From Cymbomonas tetramitiformis (taxonomy: Eukaryota; Chlorophyta; Pyramimonadophyceae; Pyramimonadales; Pyramimonadaceae): a stretch of DNA of 15,993 nt. How positions within the stretch are numbered: the first letter of the stretch is position 1; each line of letters starts with the position of its first letter. This document shows positions 15,290 to 15,993 of the stretch, piece by piece. The notes under the pieces are model-generated. The model was not told the DNA's origin and searched no databases. It saw only the letters and a list, made by a program, of their open reading frames with translations. The DNA is taken from the NCBI GenBank assembly GCA_001247695.2, contig LGRX02010064.1:1-15993 (forward strand). The letters are read 5' to 3'. Both the position numbers and the translations under genes were made by a program.

Positions 15290-15415
15290 TGGTATCGCTT
15301 ACGACCTGTAAATTTTGATCTTTCGGCTGAGACTTCTACAGGCTGTCTGGCCGCTGTAAGCGTTCTTCCACCATCTCCCTGTTTAGCTCAGCCTTCTCCC
15401 CTGTCTTTCACTATC
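15290..15415 (+). other. Leader of the second retroelement
   Basis: About 126 bases between the putative primer-binding site and the gag-like ATG. An ATG at 15288 opens a frame of only nine codons (stop TGA at about 15317). No other feature is seen. Confidence 0.35.
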
Positions 15416-15993
15416 ATGGTTATCACAACAAACAACTTGACGCGGTCTCGCGTCCGTAGATTAGAGACTATTTTCGATGATGTGGGTGCGCAACATGCTG
15501 CGACTCCGCACACACCGCAGCTGCCAGCCCCGACCACCGCAGCTGCGAGGGAAATTTTGGACAAATGTAAGCAGCTAGCTCGTGAGAATTTCGACAGGAA
15601 GGTTGCAAAAACTGTTGCCACAAAGATCCTTGGGGACAAATCAGAGCGCTTCGCTGGCACAGAGACCGACGCAGTTGACATTTTTTCACAATTAATGCAT
15701 GAGCTGCGCACACAGTTTTTGTTACAGTCGCAGGCGTTTGCTCCCCTATTTGACTTGACTGACATGGCAGTTGAGGCGAGACATGAAGCGAATGAGTTGT
15801 TGCTCTCGGCTCTGACATTTCTGGCTCGCCCTGGCTCACCTGCCCGTGACTGGCTTGAGGCCTCTGGGTCCGACGTTCCTGGAGATGGCAAGCGCGCTGC
15901 CCTTGAGGTAGTGCGCATGCTCCGGGAACGTTCGGAACCCTTTGACTCTTTTGAGTTGCTGCTGGCGGTCCGCATCCCCAGCAGCAAAGATCC
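15416..15993 (+). CDS. gag: Gag-like protein, N-terminal part, open to the window edge
   Basis: The frame opens at ATG 15416 (context ATCATGG) and shows no stop before 15993, giving 192 complete codons. Residues 1-25 are basic then acidic (NLTRSRVRRLETIFDD). Residues 30-42 are a Pro/Thr linker. From 43 the protein is strongly helical: AAREILDKCKQLARENFDRKVAK, then FSQLMHELRTQFLLQSQAF, then HEANELLLSALTFLA. It ends in DGKRAALEVVRMLRERSEPFDSFELLLAVRIPSSKD, a pattern seen in copia-type Gag proteins, where a long helix is followed by a short conserved turn. The zinc knuckle and pol would lie beyond the window. No membrane segment or signal peptide is seen. The complementary-strand frames over this interval are shadows. 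Gag and copia-like are inferences; the coding call itself is firm. Confidence 0.65.
   Translation, partial: MVITTNNLTRSRVRRLETIFDDVGAQHAATPHTPQLPAPTTAAAREILDKCKQLARENFDRKVAKTVATKILGDKSERFAGTETDAVDIFSQLMHELRTQFLLQSQAFAPLFDLTDMAVEARHEANELLLSALTFLARPGSPARDWLEASGSDVPGDGKRAALEVVRMLRERSEPFDSFELLLAVRIPSSKD

Noticed and set aside
15388..15987. 199-codon minus-strand frame at the right edge
   Set aside because: Low-complexity Ser/Ala/Arg translation opposite the open gag-like frame, which has far better protein character.

Overview
The window is eukaryotic and unplaced: it looks like a repeat-rich stretch of a moderately GC nuclear genome. Evidence for a eukaryote is an LTR retrotransposon with a chromodomain, GT-AG intron-like signals (11360-11440, and an acceptor ending at 8543), a TATA box inside an LTR, and a tRNA-like sequence with a perfect T arm. 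I could not assign a taxon from sequence alone; an alga, fungus or other protist are all possible. No bacterial or phage organisation is visible.

Layout. 1-3450: mostly non-coding sequence with G-runs, small microsatellites, a degenerate 70-75 bp minisatellite (2752-2966), a small Cys-rich ORF (1050-1202) and an F-box-like reading frame (3066-3368). 3453-3640 (+): a decayed fragment of a Ty3/gypsy integrase C-terminus, related to but not the same as the large element on the right. 4214-4807 (+): an unrecognised 197-residue reading frame. 4874-5334: a cluster of hairpin-forming palindromes. 5320-7027 (-): a visibly GC-richer, frame-broken gag-like polyprotein remnant with a zinc knuckle, a membrane segment and a ruined protease motif. 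6948-7919 (+): an acidic, repeat-bearing reading frame open except for one TAG. 8281-8467: a tRNA-like/hairpin unit, followed by an intron acceptor and a DDE-transposase-like exon (8544-8967).

8968-14749 (-): a large Ty3/gypsy chromovirus. From its 3' end it shows an LTR of about 646 bp with TGTCA...TGACA ends, a polypurine tract, about 1 kb of silent spacer, chromodomain, integrase, RNase H, reverse transcriptase, protease and the tail of gag. It is cut off inside gag near 14750. The pol frame is broken at the integrase active-site Glu, and carries an 81-nt GT-AG intron-like insert just after it. 14753-15993 (+): the beginning of another, probably copia-like, element: putative 5' LTR and leader, then a gag-like frame open to the window edge.

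How it fits together: the window reads as a nest of mobile elements rather than a cellular operon or pathway. The gypsy LTR abuts the transposase-like exon exactly at a codon boundary while that exon is still open, so the gypsy element most likely inserted into it. The right-hand element in turn appears to interrupt gypsy gag. I see no new enzymatic system. The most unusual signals are the intron-like insert in pol, the single-stop repeat gene, the tandem TGACA-rich LTR and the palindrome cluster.
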